Source: Paragonimus westermani
Lineage: Eukaryota; Platyhelminthes; Trematoda; Plagiorchiida; Troglotrematidae
Direction: 5' to 3'
Assembly: GCA_008508345.1 (NCBI GenBank)
Contig: QNGE01000838.1
Location: 101,751 to 165,750, forward strand
Length of the DNA: 64,000 bases
The notes beneath the pieces are model-generated. The model searched no databases, had not been told where the DNA came from, and was given only the letters and a program-made list of their open reading frames with translations. Positions 10,986 through 21,640 of the stretch are shown in pieces. Position 1 is the first letter of the stretch. Each line of letters starts with the position of its first letter. The position numbers were made by a program, and so were the translations under genes.

Positions 10986-12269
10986 ATGGCGTTGGACGTT
11001 GATGACGTTAAGCTGCTGTTGCAGCAACAGATGAAGCTTATGGAGATGCTTGCCCAACGGTTGTCCAATACAAGTATGGGCCAACCCGCACAATCTGGTG
11101 GTGCGCAATCTGTGGACAGTTTGGCCATGGGTATCTCCGAATTCGTCTACGACCCGCATGCGAACGTGACATTCGATTCTTGGTTCCGTCGGTACGATGA
11201 CCTGTTTCGTATCGAATTTGCCAACCAGGACGATTCGTGGAAGGTCCGGCTTCTTCTCCGCAAACTTGGCCCTGCGGAGCACGAACGGTACGCCAATTTC
11301 ATTTTGCCCAAGAGCCCACGCGATATCAATTTCAATGAGACGGTCAGTATTCTGTCGCAGATATTCGGTGACCAGTCATCTCTATTCAACTTGCGGTACC
11401 ACAGTCTCAAGCTGACCAAACGGGACTCGGATGATCTCGTCACCTATGCTGGCACCGTAGAACGCGATTGCGAGATGTTCAAGCTATCCTCCCTCACGGA
11501 GGATCAATTCGAATGCCTCATCTTCGTCTTCAGCCTCTAGTCTCCCAATGATACTGACCTCCGTACATGCCTACCCAATCGGACCCAACAAGACGAGTCA
11601 GTTACTCTTCAGGATCCCACCACTGAAGGCCATCGACTGTCCACCCTGAAACACCACTCTGCCTTGGTCCAGAATGCTGCTCAGTCCTCTGTCAACACAG
11701 TTTCATATCCAATGCAACAGCAACAACTCTCCCCCACGAGTCGCCCAATGAGCCCTCCCTCCAAGAAGTCGCCGTCCTCCTCATGCTGGCACTGCGGCGC
11801 ATGGCACTACACGCGTTACTGCCCCTTCAAGCAACACCGCTGTCAGCGTTACAAAAAGGTGGGCCACAAAGACGGTTATTGTCAATCACGTACTCCGGGC
11901 AGTCAACGCACAACTGAGAAGCGGCCATGCCCACCTTGTTCCAAACCAAGTATCAGGTCCAACAGCTTATTCGCCTACTTCAAAGTCGGCGTCTTCTCAC
12001 GCAGGAAGTTTTTGTCCGTACTGATCAACGGACATCCAGCTCGTCTCCAGGTCGACACTGCATCTGATATTACAATCATCTCCAATCGCCTGTGTAAGGC
12101 AATTGGCCGCCCGCCAGTCCAGCTGACATCCCCTTCCGCCACCAGTGCCTGTGATGGTACAGTGCAATTTACTGGACAATTGCATTACCGTGTCAGCTTC
12201 AAGAACAAGACCAACGATGGAGCCTGTTACCTCTCCGATGCAAATCTCCATCTACTTGGTCTCGACTGA
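10986..12269 (+). pseudogene. Gag-protease of Ty3-1, one in-frame stop
   Basis: One reading frame from the ATG at 10986 covers capsid, nucleocapsid and protease and is interrupted only by TAG at 11538-11540. That stop sits between FSL and SPNDTDLRT, where the frame clearly continues. The capsid part includes FDSWFRRYDDLF. The nucleocapsid has a CCHC knuckle CWHCGAWHYTRYC (C-x2-C-x3-H-x4-C). A second knuckle has Tyr in place of its second Cys (CQRYKKVGHKDGYC). The protease has LQVDTASDITIIS; the DTAS form of the active site replaces the more usual DSG or DTG. The frame stops at 12269, just before the deletion junction. Confidence 0.85.
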
Positions 12270-12314
12270 CTTGAACAACTGGGCCTGACAGAACTATCAA
12301 TCACACGTATTTGC

Positions 12315-12994
12315 AATCCATTACAGCCCTCCACAGCGAAGTCACCGTACCACCCACAATCGAACAGCCAAGTGAAGCGCTTCGTCGACACATTCAAGAG
12401 AGCACGTATGAAATCTCGCGGGGAGGGACCGACCGAGGAAGTGCTGCAAAGGTCCTTGCTCACTTACAGAACCACCCGAATCCGGCGATTCCCAGTGGAC
12501 TTTTACCCGTCGAAGCTCTCATGGACCGCAAGCTGAGGACGACATTTGACGCCACGCTGTCAGTTGAAAAACTCCCCGAAGATAAGCAGCTGCTACCCCG
12601 ACATAGGCTTGCAGTCGGCGATCTAGGTTACGCGAAAGATTATCGGCCAGGTCGCTCCCACTGGATAGCAGCTACGGTCGAGCATCGAAGCGGCTCGGTC
12701 CTCTACGACGTCAACGTCGGAGGCGACATATGGGTGCGTCACGCTGACCAAATTCGCCCACGCTATTCCACAAACGCTGGGCTAGTAGAAAACCAAAGGC
12801 CCCCGGACTTACTTCCCGACACTTTCGAGATCAAGCGCCCAACACAGCAAGTCCCCGCGACCGTTACCCCAGCGACCTCAACGCCGAGACCGAACAGGGA
12901 GCTGATTGCCTTGCAACCAAGACGATGGACGGACCGAAAACGCAAGCCCACTTGTCCAATGCAGCTCGACCCACGAAAACGAGGCTACGAATAA
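12315..12994 (+). pseudogene. Integrase C-terminal remnant of Ty3-1
   Basis: Translation begins with the end of the integrase core (YHPQSN, then FVDTFKRA and TYRTT), then shifts frame near 12475. It continues as GLLPVEALMDRKLRTT and the C-terminal chromodomain-like region with DYRPGRSHWIA and WVRHADQIRPRYS. The catalytic D,D-35-E core, RT and RNase H are absent, so the region has been joined by deletion to the protease at about 12,270-12,315. It ends at a TAA just before the polypurine tract. Confidence 0.8.
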
Positions 12995-12999
12995 GTCTC

Positions 13000-13010
13000 A
13001 ACAAGGGAGG
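13000..13010 (+). promoter_or_regulatory. Polypurine tract of Ty3-1
   Basis: AACAAGGGAGG lies directly before the TG of the 3' LTR, the expected position of the plus-strand primer. Confidence 0.7.
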
Positions 13011-13393
13011 TGTTGGGAAAAGCACTTTTCCCAAAGACTCGCTATATTTCCCGAGGGAAATAGGTGCTTCTATTTTGAGAACTCGAATGTCCGTCCGCGC
13101 GCTTTCTTCTGATTGGTCCGTTCAGTGTCTCAGGCCCAAGGCCACCGAAAACATATAAATACAGTCGTTTTGAGCCACTGTTTTGCCTTCGGGCTGAGCA
13201 GCAAATAAAGCTCGTTTAAAGGCCGTCTTTTTCCTTCTTTGTTGGGGGTTTCTAAGCTGCGAGAGTTGGGTCCGAGTACTTGCGTTCCGATTATTTGTGT
13301 CGTTTGCGATATCGTTACGTTTCATTCGTGATCGAGGTACTGCTCGCGGTCTTCCTGTCCGTTCTTGCCTTCCTCTCTCAGTGGGTCGTAGCA
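13011..13393 (+). repeat. 3' LTR of Ty3-1
   Basis: It runs from TGTTGGG to GTCGTAGCA and is nearly identical to 10576-10959. The ATGTT target duplication follows at once. Confidence 0.9.
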
Positions 13394-13398
13394 ATGTT

Positions 13399-15095
13399 AA
13401 CCACGCATTGCCCTACAATTGACAAACAGCTTGCCTTTGATTTTCTTTCTTTTACTTGTTTTTCTTGAATATCTCTGACTGTCTGCTTTTGATTTCAATG
13501 AATTTGTGTAAATTGCCTTTCAGAATAAACTATAAATAGTAGTATTGTTAATATCATCGTCAATTCTTCCCAAAACTGTCATCCGTTTCACATTCATGAT
13601 GACCCATATATATGACCTATTATCGGAGGGGAAACCGAGAGTGCTCTTTGGTACAAATCGGACAGTTCTGCTGGTATCCACTTGTATATGATACGGTCAT
13701 TTGATGGGAAAACAAGATGAACAGGCCACGAAAGCACCTTTGGCCAACTGACGTAATAGCAGCGTTGAGCGTTCTTTCTTACCATTACACTTCATATGCA
13801 CACTCGTGTTTACGTTCCTCATTCACAGTTTTTTGTCGTGAGACAAATAAGATACAAGTTTCTGGAGGTTAGCTGTTCCGTTTTCTGCGTTGGTTCAAAC
13901 CGATTGATCGCAACAGCTTATTAGCCTCATAAGCAATCTATTGATCGTTTCCTTCACCCCAAAAGTCCCGAGGTCAAACCAAGTGCGAGAGTCCATAAAA
14001 CAATGAAACATCGGCATCATATACTTTTTAACTTTCTGTCATTTACAGAACTCATTCAGTTCAACAATCTGGATGAACCCAATAATTACATCTCGCCATC
14101 AATTTTCAAGATGATTTTGGAGTTCAAACTGTTTGGAGCAGCCATACCTACTCTCCAAAAGACACGCTTACCAGGCATCTGCTAGCTGAAATAACAACAG
14201 TCAATCATTTAATCAATTCGTTCAGCGCATCGATTGCTCACCAAGAATTGCACCACTGAGGCCACTAGGACTGGACAAAATTGTGAGTACGTAGTTCTAG
14301 ACGCTATCAGTACAACCTCATCAACTCAGGTAAGGCATGCTTCCAGAACATGTCACTGTTTTCAAACAGCTTTTGACGAAGCCAGACCATTCGCATTAGC
14401 CCGAGGACAACCCGTCCCTTATCATACTTCATTATATTCATCAGATATGGCAAATACTGCCGACTGATACTTAAAATATCTGAAAAACCGTCAGATGAGA
14501 AAATCCATATAACAGTCGTTGCCAGATTCGGAGCCAATTTTCTTTTGTATGATAAGCATCAACAACACAAATGTCCCACTAGAGGTAAAAGCAGGGTCGC
14601 TTCAGTAAAAGCTACCTCTCAAGTCGTCCCAAGAAGTCTGTTGCCCTCTATACCCGCCTCCCGCGTTCTGTTATTGCCACGACAGCAGCTCCCTTGCGCA
14701 TTTCACAACCTGGTACTCCGCCGAAAGATAATGGAACTGACCGTATGGCTATGGTGGATATTGAAAATCTAGACACCTCTTTCAGCTGACTTTCAAAGAA
14801 TTATATGGAAAACCTACAAATCTTGTCCTCTGATAGCAATAGTTGCCAGTTGTTCATACGGTAATACTAAAGAACAATGTCTCGTAATCAATACTAATCA
14901 AGCAACAGGGTATCACGCAATCAAGTTATCAATACTCTCCTATCCCAGTGCGACTTCCTTAGGCTCTGTTAAGTTCTCACTATTCCGTTCGACGGCACTA
15001 AATCGTTTTTCGTCTTTGTAATGCTTCCTGATTCCTACTTCCAAACCGACACTCCATGACTGGTTTCGTCCTTGTTTGGACTCACCAGGTAGAGG
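13399..15095. other. Spacer with one unassigned minus-strand frame
   Basis: At 14307-14507 (-) an AG-preceded frame reads ISRQYLPYLMNIMKYDKGR followed by a hydrophobic, amphipathic stretch (GLMRMVWLRQKLFENSDMFW). The composition looks like real protein, perhaps an isolated host exon, but I cannot name a family and no clear donor follows. The rest holds no recognised feature. Confidence 0.25.
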
Positions 15096-15097
15096 TA

Positions 15098-15170
15098 GTC
15101 TGAAGAGGGGATCGAACCGGTCATCTTTTACGTTGAGTCGACGCTTTCATCCACTCGACCACCAGTCAAT
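15098..15170 (-). repeat. tRNA-derived SINE head
   Basis: On the minus strand TGGTCGAGTGGATGA (15161-15147) fits the RNA polymerase III A box, and GGTTCGATCC (15118-15109) fits the B box. They are about 29 bases apart, tRNA-like spacing. The acceptor and T stems do not pair well, so it is not a functional tRNA gene. A tRNA-derived SINE is the best reading. Confidence 0.55.
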
Positions 15171-15655
15171 CGTTCTGTCAATTTTGTCGCCAGTGCGGTC
15201 CAAATTACCGTCATTTCTCCATACTCGCTCTGAAGACTGCAAGCCCACCCCAATGTAATCTCGACAACACGTACGTGCTGTACAGCTTTGAGGACGAGTT
15301 CGTTCATAGGGAAATAATTAAAGTCCTTCCAGATGGGACGTTCGAGAGGTCGAACGCGTGTTGATTCGCCCAAGTTTCAGTCGTTTCTAATGAAGGATCA
15401 GACGGACTGTAAACAAATTCAATCGCTTTGATCCATATCCTCATCTGAGGGTAGATGGGGTAACTCGGAAAATCGCAAAGTACGATACGTTTAGTACTTT
15501 AGTTTTGAAGAGCCATACCATCAAATTTCTATCAAAGAAAGTGAAAAACCACTTACCGCACTCGAAACTCGTTGTCATCTTTACCAATTCTTTGTGTACC
15601 TGCCGGTGTAACTGAACAGGCTAGCCTGTATTCAGATATAACTTTGTATATGTGG
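15171..15655. other. No recognised feature
   Basis: No motifs or repeats shared with the rest of the window were seen here. A GAAAC target duplication of the next element occupies 15656-15660. Confidence 0.35.
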
Positions 15656-16264
15656 GAAACTGTTGGGAAAGGCACTTCTCCCCAAGAAAACCCGCCATAT
15701 TTCCCAAGAGAAATAGATGCTTCGATTTTGAGAACTCGAATGCCCGCCATCGTTACGAAAGATTCGAGTTCGCGCGCTTGCTTCTGATTGGTCCGTTCAG
15801 TGTCCTGGGACCAAGACCACCGGAAACCTATAGATATGTAACAGGGAGGCCAGCCGACTCTACTCTCGATGCTTGTGACTTCGCGGACCAATCTCCGGGC
15901 AACATGGACGCACCAGGGAACAGTGCTCTTCCGAAGTAGGGGTTCGAACTACAGTTCTGAAGAGAGAAACGATACGAACTAACATGAGTCGAAGGCCCGG
16001 CGATCCATGCACACGGCTTACACAACCGTAAGCTAAAACGGCACCGACAACACAGTAGCACGGAGAGTCGGTATCCTTTCATACAAAAATAATGGGAAAA
16101 CTGGTATAAGGCGGGTGTTACGGCAAGTTTCGGTATAATGGTACAAGTGAAAATCCCGAGTAAAATGTATGAAAATGTGCAGTTCATGGATTCTAACATT
16201 ATCGCACCTAGTTAGTGTTTAAATGGTCCACGGCAAGTAAATCACTTTTGTACGGTGAATCAGA

Positions 16265-17207
16265 ATGTCGGTGAACAACGAGAACGTTTTCTGGAGAATA
16301 TTCAAGGAGAATTATCAGAACTTCCGGGAGTACCAGGAGGATCTCAACAGATTTTAACGGGAAACGTGTAGCAGTTTCTTTAGCAATAGTTCGCAAACGG
16401 CAGAGAGTGCCAAGAAACAGGGAATAGATTTGCCGCCAGGCTGCCCGTACGGAAGTGTCGTGCATAAGTGTGTACACTGTGCTCGTCGGACGGTGGCCGC
16501 CAAACGGTAATATATTGGTACAATTCTTATGACACTACCCTTTAGATTCGCCGATTACGGCTGCAAGACATCTTGGGTAGTTCACTATCGTAGAGGGGCA
16601 TATCGCATCGAGAAGGCCAAACTGGAACATTCGCACGACTTCCAAGTTGGACGGCCTAGCATATATCCGAGAAATAGACGTCTGTCGATGGCAGATGAGC
16701 GGCATGTGACTGAGATGATGCGGAACTTCAAAAGCACCCGTGAAATGAAGTTGTACGTTGAAAGTAAGTTAGAGATTAAGATGCATGCAGACGACTTACG
16801 CAATCCACGTAAGAAGCAGTGTGAGGCTGACTCTCGGAGCGAGCTGGTTGAATTACGCGATCTGCTGAAAGCGGAAGGACAGTATTGCTTTCTGTTAGGT
16901 GAGAAGTATTTGCGGTTCGCATTCTTCGTTCCGAAAGGTTCTTTCCAGCTGTGTCCTAACTTTACCGGCGTCATTTTGGCGGACGCCACTCATCAGTTAA
17001 ACTACGGGGGCCTTGAAGTCGGTAAACAACGACGTTTGTCAGATATGCTACCAGAAGGAAGATCGTGTGGACTTAGACGAGGACAACATCAAATGGGTCC
17101 AGTGTTCCAAGTGCTGCTTTTGGTACCATCACTCGTGTGCTGACTACCACAACTCCGACGTCGACTTCATCTGCCTGGACTGTGAGACAGTTCAGCAGCC
17201 GACGTGA
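16265..17207 (+). pseudogene. MULE-P transposase fragment with PHD finger
   Basis: A possible start at 16265 (MSVNNENVFWRIF) runs to an early stop. A second segment carries KCVHCARR and is followed by a likely short intron (GTAATA ... CTTTAG, about 16507-16545). Then comes CKTSWVVHYRRGAYRIEKAK with LEHSHDF, the FLYWCH/WRKY-like N-terminal domain of ZSWIM-type Mutator transposases. The first catalytic block FTGVILADATHQLNYGG follows (about 16960-17010). The other catalytic residues are missing. At about 17033 another frame continues with a complete C4HC3 PHD finger (CQIC ... CSKC ... HHSC ... CLDC) ending at a TGA (17205-17207). Such fingers bind histone tails, so a targeting role is possible but inferred. 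Confidence 0.72.
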
Positions 17208-17944
17208 ACCACGAGAACGGCCCCACTGTCTTTCTCAGGACAACCTGGAATGATCCCACGGCCCTCTTTAGGGCCACTTACAACCTGCTTTCCACCCCGA
17301 GCCATGCTCACTTATTGTTAACATCCGTACGATTGTTCCCTTAGGGCACACGATGAGGAACACTGAGCCTCATTTCAGTGACAGCCTCCTGGGTCCATAG
17401 CCGACTGACAATACCATATTCCGTGGACGGGTCATGAGGGCATATATATATACATATATATATGGATGGAAACACATATATATGTATATCAGTATACATG
17501 CGTATGTCAATAGAGTTGCACATATGTAAATATATGTATATATATACATATATATATAAATATGCATATAAATATCTACACACATGCGTACTTATGTGTA
17601 TATATATGTATAACTATCAATATGGATGTTTCCATTTACATACATGAATACGCGCATCAGGGAGTATACATATAGAATTGTATACACTCAGATGATACAT
17701 ATATATGTATATATACATATATATATACATATATTGATGAACGTTTTCGTATAGGTATGGATGTGGAGTTATATTTCCATATACATATATATACGTATAT
17801 ATACATAGGTATATGCATATGTATACATGTATAAATATGTGTACTTTTATACGTAGAAGCATATATACATATATATATGTAAATATACATATTTATATAT
17901 ATCTGTATATAAATAAATATATACTGATGAACGTATTCACGTTT

Positions 17945-18055
17945 GTGCTGCTGTTAAATTATTCGTTTTTTGTATGGTTTGTAAATATCTAGAGTAATCG
18001 CGCGTAACCAAGCGTGCTTCTCACATATCCGTTTAGAAATATATTAGTATTATGT
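17945..18055 (+). repeat. 3' tail of a non-LTR retrotransposon
   Basis: This 110-bp segment interrupts a minisatellite unit between GATGAACGTATTCAC and TAGGTATGAATGTG. It matches 56925-57037 along its length (AATTATTCGTTTTTTG, then GTGCTTCTCACAT), where the copy ends in (ATT)n. It is probably a severely 5'-truncated retrotransposon insertion. Confidence 0.65.
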
Positions 18056-18219
18056 AGGTATGAATGTGAAGTTATATTTCCATATATATACGTATATATG
18101 CATATATATTCATAGGTATATGCATATATACACGCATACATATGTATACTTATACAAGTAGACATATATATATATGTATACATATACATATATTTATATA
18201 TATAAGTATATATATATAC

Positions 18220-18375
18220 TGATGAACGTATTGGTATAGGTATGGATGTGGATTCGTGTTTCCATATATATATATAATATATTATAATAATATTATTATT
18301 AATATTATATTTCCATATATACATATATATGGAAATATAATTCCACATCCATACCTATATAACTACGTTCACCAT
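18220..18375. repeat. Large imperfect palindrome in the minisatellite
   Basis: The unit GAACGTATTGGTATAGG...ATGGATGTGG on the left is answered by CCACATCCATACCTATAT...ACGTTC on the right, about 50-bp arms around an AT-only centre. It could form a hairpin or cruciform. Confidence 0.7.
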
Positions 18376-19748
18376 TATACATATATTTATATACTTATGT
18401 ATATACAAATATATGTATGTACATATATATATGTATATATATACATATGTATATATATGTATATATACGTCTACGTATATAAGTATACATATGTACACAT
18501 GTATACATGCATATACCTGTACACATATATACGCATGTATATATATATAAATACATATATATTTACATATAGGTATATGGGAATATATATATATGTATAT
18601 ATAAACATTTTTGTCAAAATATACCTATATATCGGTGACCACATGCTTTCACATGTTCTCAGATATTTCCCCATACATCTTAGGTATCTCTAGTATATTT
18701 AGTCTACATATATATTTAACATTCGTCGTATATATTATACATATGCCTGCTACAAGCGTACGGCTTGGGCAAGCAATGAGAAAATTCGGCTTCAAGGTCA
18801 CGCAGTGTATTATTTATTTGGTTCAAATTATTTTTTCCGGGGTATGAAAGGAAACCGGCTCCCAGTAGCACGCCCCGTCACACACTCAAATTCAATTCGT
18901 GCGCGCTCGCTGGTTTCGGTTGCGCGTTACGCAGCTCCCCTCTTCGTAAAGCACAGTCCCCGGTGCTCCAAATCCTCTACAAACCGGCTGGTGCTCATGT
19001 TTTCAGGTTGGATAAAGTGCATGCGGACCCTCTACTCGTTTTCTCGTAACTTCATTTTTTGAACTTTTTTATCTCCACACATTTTTTGAACCCTGATACT
19101 CGTCTCTTTTCCGACACATCTGTGCTTCATGTCATTTCTCTTCTAAGTTCTTTACCTTTTCTTTCTCACGACGCACTTTTTCATCTTGGCAATTCTTTTT
19201 TCATCCGGGCAGGGTCGCCAAAATGTAACATGCAGGCCAGCCGACTCTACTCTGGATGCCCGTGACTTTGCGGACCAACCTTCGGGCAACGTGGACGCAC
19301 CAAGGGGCCAGCGCTCTTCCGAAGGAGGGGTTCGAATCACAGTTCTGAAGAGAGAAACAATTCGAACTAACATAAGCCGAAGGCCCAGTATGCCACGCAC
19401 ACGACTTACACAATCGTAAGCTGAAACGGCACCGACAACACAGCAGCACGACCCGTCACACACTCAAATTCGATTCGTGCGCGCTCGCTGGTTTCGGTTG
19501 CGCGTTACAAATACAGTCGTTTTGGGCCACTGTTTTGCCTTCGGGCTGAGCAGCAAATAATGCTCGTTTGAAGGCCGTCTTTTTCCTTTTTTGTTGGGGA
19601 TCTAAGTTGCGAGAGTTAGGTCCGAGTACTTGCGTTCTGTTTATTTGTATCGTTTTTGATATCGTTGCGTTTCATTCGTGATCGAGATACTGCTCGCGGT
19701 ATTCCTGTCTGTTCTTGCCTTCCTCTTTCAGGAGGTCGTAACAGAAAC

Positions 19749-20769
19749 ATGTGTGGAAGGAGCCCGACCAAATTTGACTGTAATCCTAAGAATTTCCTAA
19801 ACGTGGCTGATGAGTAAGGACTAACTTTCAATGAGTTACAAAGTACGCTTTCCTCGGATATTTGAGAGAGCAAACTCCCGTTATACTGTCTGAGTTATGA
19901 TCGCGAAAGCGCTCGCGGGAATGGAGTGGCCGTCTACCTACCCGAAAATCCCAGTTTCTCTTTTACCGGAGGCCCCATTTTTGGGCCTACTAAATTACGT
20001 CTGGTGTTTTCTCAGGACTGATAGCAGCACCGCCTGTGTAATTGGGACATTTACCGTCCTCCAATTGGAGCTTGAGTGAACGACACTGGACTCATTCTGA
20101 TGGACTGCAACCTTTTGAAAACTAACTCCGAATTTCTAAACTTATCAGGTGGCTCGAATTCCACAACGCTATTGTGGATCTATGCCTCACTGAGTATACC
20201 AGAACGAGCAACTGCCCTACCATCAGAAAGCTTTTGAGTGAAACAACATGAGAAAATAGTTTTGCGGTGTTTGTAGGTGCCAACTGACGGTCAGTCGAAG
20301 ACGCTTTGCAACAATCAATTATGAAGTATGGGTCCTCGAATCGTCTCGATCAGAGGATGCTAAAAATTGGCTGATAGGATGCACTCACAAAGTGATGTTG
20401 CTGAGACCACTGTCAGCTGGGGAGTGGTGAGTGGACTCGTATTCACTGAAACGCGGCGCGCTGAATGCTAATTTTAAAAAGTGGGCGAAAGATTGAAGAG
20501 AATGATTGGAGTAGGGATTTGTTATGATGCCCCAGGGACCTAGATAGCATACCTACACGAGATATCGCCAGTGAGGTCAGGCTTGTATAATTAAGAGACT
20601 GTGACAAACTTGAAGGGATGATGGTTTTCTCATCTTTTTTTTCCTACATCGTATTCTCCTCTTCCCAGTCCAACTGAGTCCACCACATATATCGTTATTC
20701 TAATCGGCCCTTCCGTTCGTTACATTACACACCACATTTTCTGGTTGATTAAAGTCTACCTATCCGGCG
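19749..20769 (+). pseudogene. Possible endonuclease fragment, otherwise unrecognised
   Basis: At about 19880-20075 the translation PSTYPKIPVSLLPEAPFLGL followed by VWCFLRTDSSTACVIGT resembles the EN domain of CR1/RTE-like elements (the block near V-W-C and I-G-V-V-Y-R). It is short and breaks quickly. The remainder to 20769 carries no motif I trust. Confidence 0.3.
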
Positions 20770-20959
20770 TTGTCTTTTCACGCTCTCGGTTATTCCTATC
20801 GGACCCATTTGGTACAAGTCTCAAGATCGCTGTTCCATAAAACTTCAAAAAGGGGAAAAGTTCCAAGGCAACAGTGTCACCCAAGGGGAAAACGCAGTTT
20901 CATAACTTTGCGTTCTGCCGGACTAGGTGGGAGGCCGTTTGGTAGAGATCATGCCTACA

Positions 20960-21395
20960 AAAAATCAATACTCCTCTGCATAATGGCGCTGCCCTCGTCT
21001 GAGGATACCGTACATCACAATTTAATGTTATCTATATGCAGAAGGCAACCTCATGGGGGTTCAGGAAGGTCATTAGTGAGCAGCATAAATAGTAAGGGCC
21101 CGAGGGCAGAGCATTGTGGAACTACTAACAACCATATGTGGTGTATGAATGAACCTAGATGCAATCGGGAAAATGGCCTTTTACCCAGGATATTAATAGG
21201 ATAAAAGTCAAAAGGGGAAAAGTTTGAAACTACGGACTGAGTTGAGAACTTTATCAAAAACCCTTGCGGAATCAAAGTTTTGAACGGATAGTTTACATCT
21301 ACTACACTGGGCAATATCAACCTTTTTCACTGTTTCAGTAGTATCTTGTGAGGAAGAAAATTTTGTACCTGTATGTTCCCCCAGATTCAAGCTGT
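20960..21395 (-). pseudogene. Non-LTR RT fragment
   Basis: Reading leftward: ARVFDKVLN (the RT block AFDKVPH) near 21245, then WLLVVPQCSALGPLLFMLLT with NDLP ending near 21055 (the VPQGSVLGPLLF block). Frameshifts separate the two. Upstream, to about 21640, minus-strand frames show no motifs. It is a dead fragment of a CR1/jockey-like RT. Confidence 0.6.
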
Positions 21396-21640
21396 TGCGG
21401 GGTGGTTCCGTAGTTCCATGCGGTCCGGGTATTCAGCAGTGCCCATTTCAGCAGTGATGGATTACCACTCCTCTTCTCCACTCGTGTGAACTGCTGAAAT
21501 GGCCAACGCATATGAGGTGAGGTTTTTGGTGACAGGAAGTCCCGGCCGTCGAGCACCTTGAGAGTAAACGTTTGTTTGATGTGGAAGAAAGAGAACAATA
21601 CAACTGAATAGTGATATGACTTACAATGGTACTTTGGTAC

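Larger units (their letters stand above)
10576..13393 (+). mobile_element. Ty3-type LTR retrotransposon, internally deleted (Ty3-1)
   Basis: A 384-bp 5' LTR and a 383-bp 3' LTR begin with TGTT and end in CA. They are flanked by a perfect 5-bp target duplication ATGTT (10571-10575 and 13394-13398). The LTRs differ by about six substitutions and one indel by my reading, so insertion was recent. Gag, nucleocapsid and protease are present. The protease is followed almost directly by the last third of integrase, so RT, RNase H and the integrase core are missing, and the element is about half the usual length. It could only have moved using proteins from a complete relative. A solo LTR of the same family lies at 15661-19743. 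Confidence 0.9.
17430..18730. repeat. AT-rich minisatellite with mixed-orientation units
   Basis: Dense ATATAC/TATATG microsatellite is punctuated by a longer unit containing GATGAACGT, TAGGTATGGATGTGG and ATTTCCATATA. Direct units occur near 17732, 17927/18055 and 18220, and an inverted unit occupies about 18318-18372. Long open frames through this region are only by-products of the TA-rich repeat and are not genes. Confidence 0.85.
16063..18863 (+). mobile_element. Mutator-like element with PHD finger (MULE-P)
   Basis: The first TRIM-D repeat is interrupted exactly here. The 9-bp duplication AGTAGCACG occurs at 16054-16062 and 18864-18872. The ends are inverted repeats: GAGAGTCGGTATCCTTTCAT at the left pairs with the right end with about three mismatches over 22 bp. 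A 9-bp duplication with short TIRs fits Mutator-like elements. Inside are a transposase N-terminal part, a PHD finger and about 1.3 kb of AT-rich minisatellite. It is internally deleted and could move only if a complete relative supplied transposase. Confidence 0.82.
15837..19509 (+). mobile_element. TRIM-like element (TRIM-D) inside the solo LTR
   Basis: Two direct repeats of about 286 bp, both starting TGTAACA and ending near GCGCGTTAC(A), bound a short internal region (about 18934-19223) without coding capacity. The first repeat is 15837-16062 plus about 18873-18933; the second is 19224-19509. The flanks GATA (15833-15836) and AATA (19510-19513) are a plausible 4-bp target duplication within the host LTR. 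This resembles terminal-repeat retrotransposons in miniature, although I could not find a convincing primer site or polypurine tract. A solo copy of the repeat lies at 61055-61339. Confidence 0.6.
15661..19743 (+). mobile_element. Solo LTR of Ty3-1 family, split by nested insertions
   Basis: The left part (15661-15836, starting TGTTGGG) and right part (19510-19743, ending GTCGTAACA) together make one Ty3-1 LTR. The pair is flanked by a perfect 5-bp target duplication GAAAC (15656-15660 and 19744-19748). A single LTR with its own duplication is the footprint of recombination between the two LTRs of a former element. The 3.67 kb between the halves is a TRIM-like element that itself contains a Mutator-like element. 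The break falls in the TATA box region of the LTR. Confidence 0.85.

Noticed and set aside
17341..18693. Tyr/Ile-rich frames of 60-145 codons
   Set aside because: These are translations of the TATATA/ACATAT minisatellite, open in several frames at once.
19802..19835. CTGATGAG resembling a hammerhead core
   Set aside because: No GAAA box or matching stems follow.
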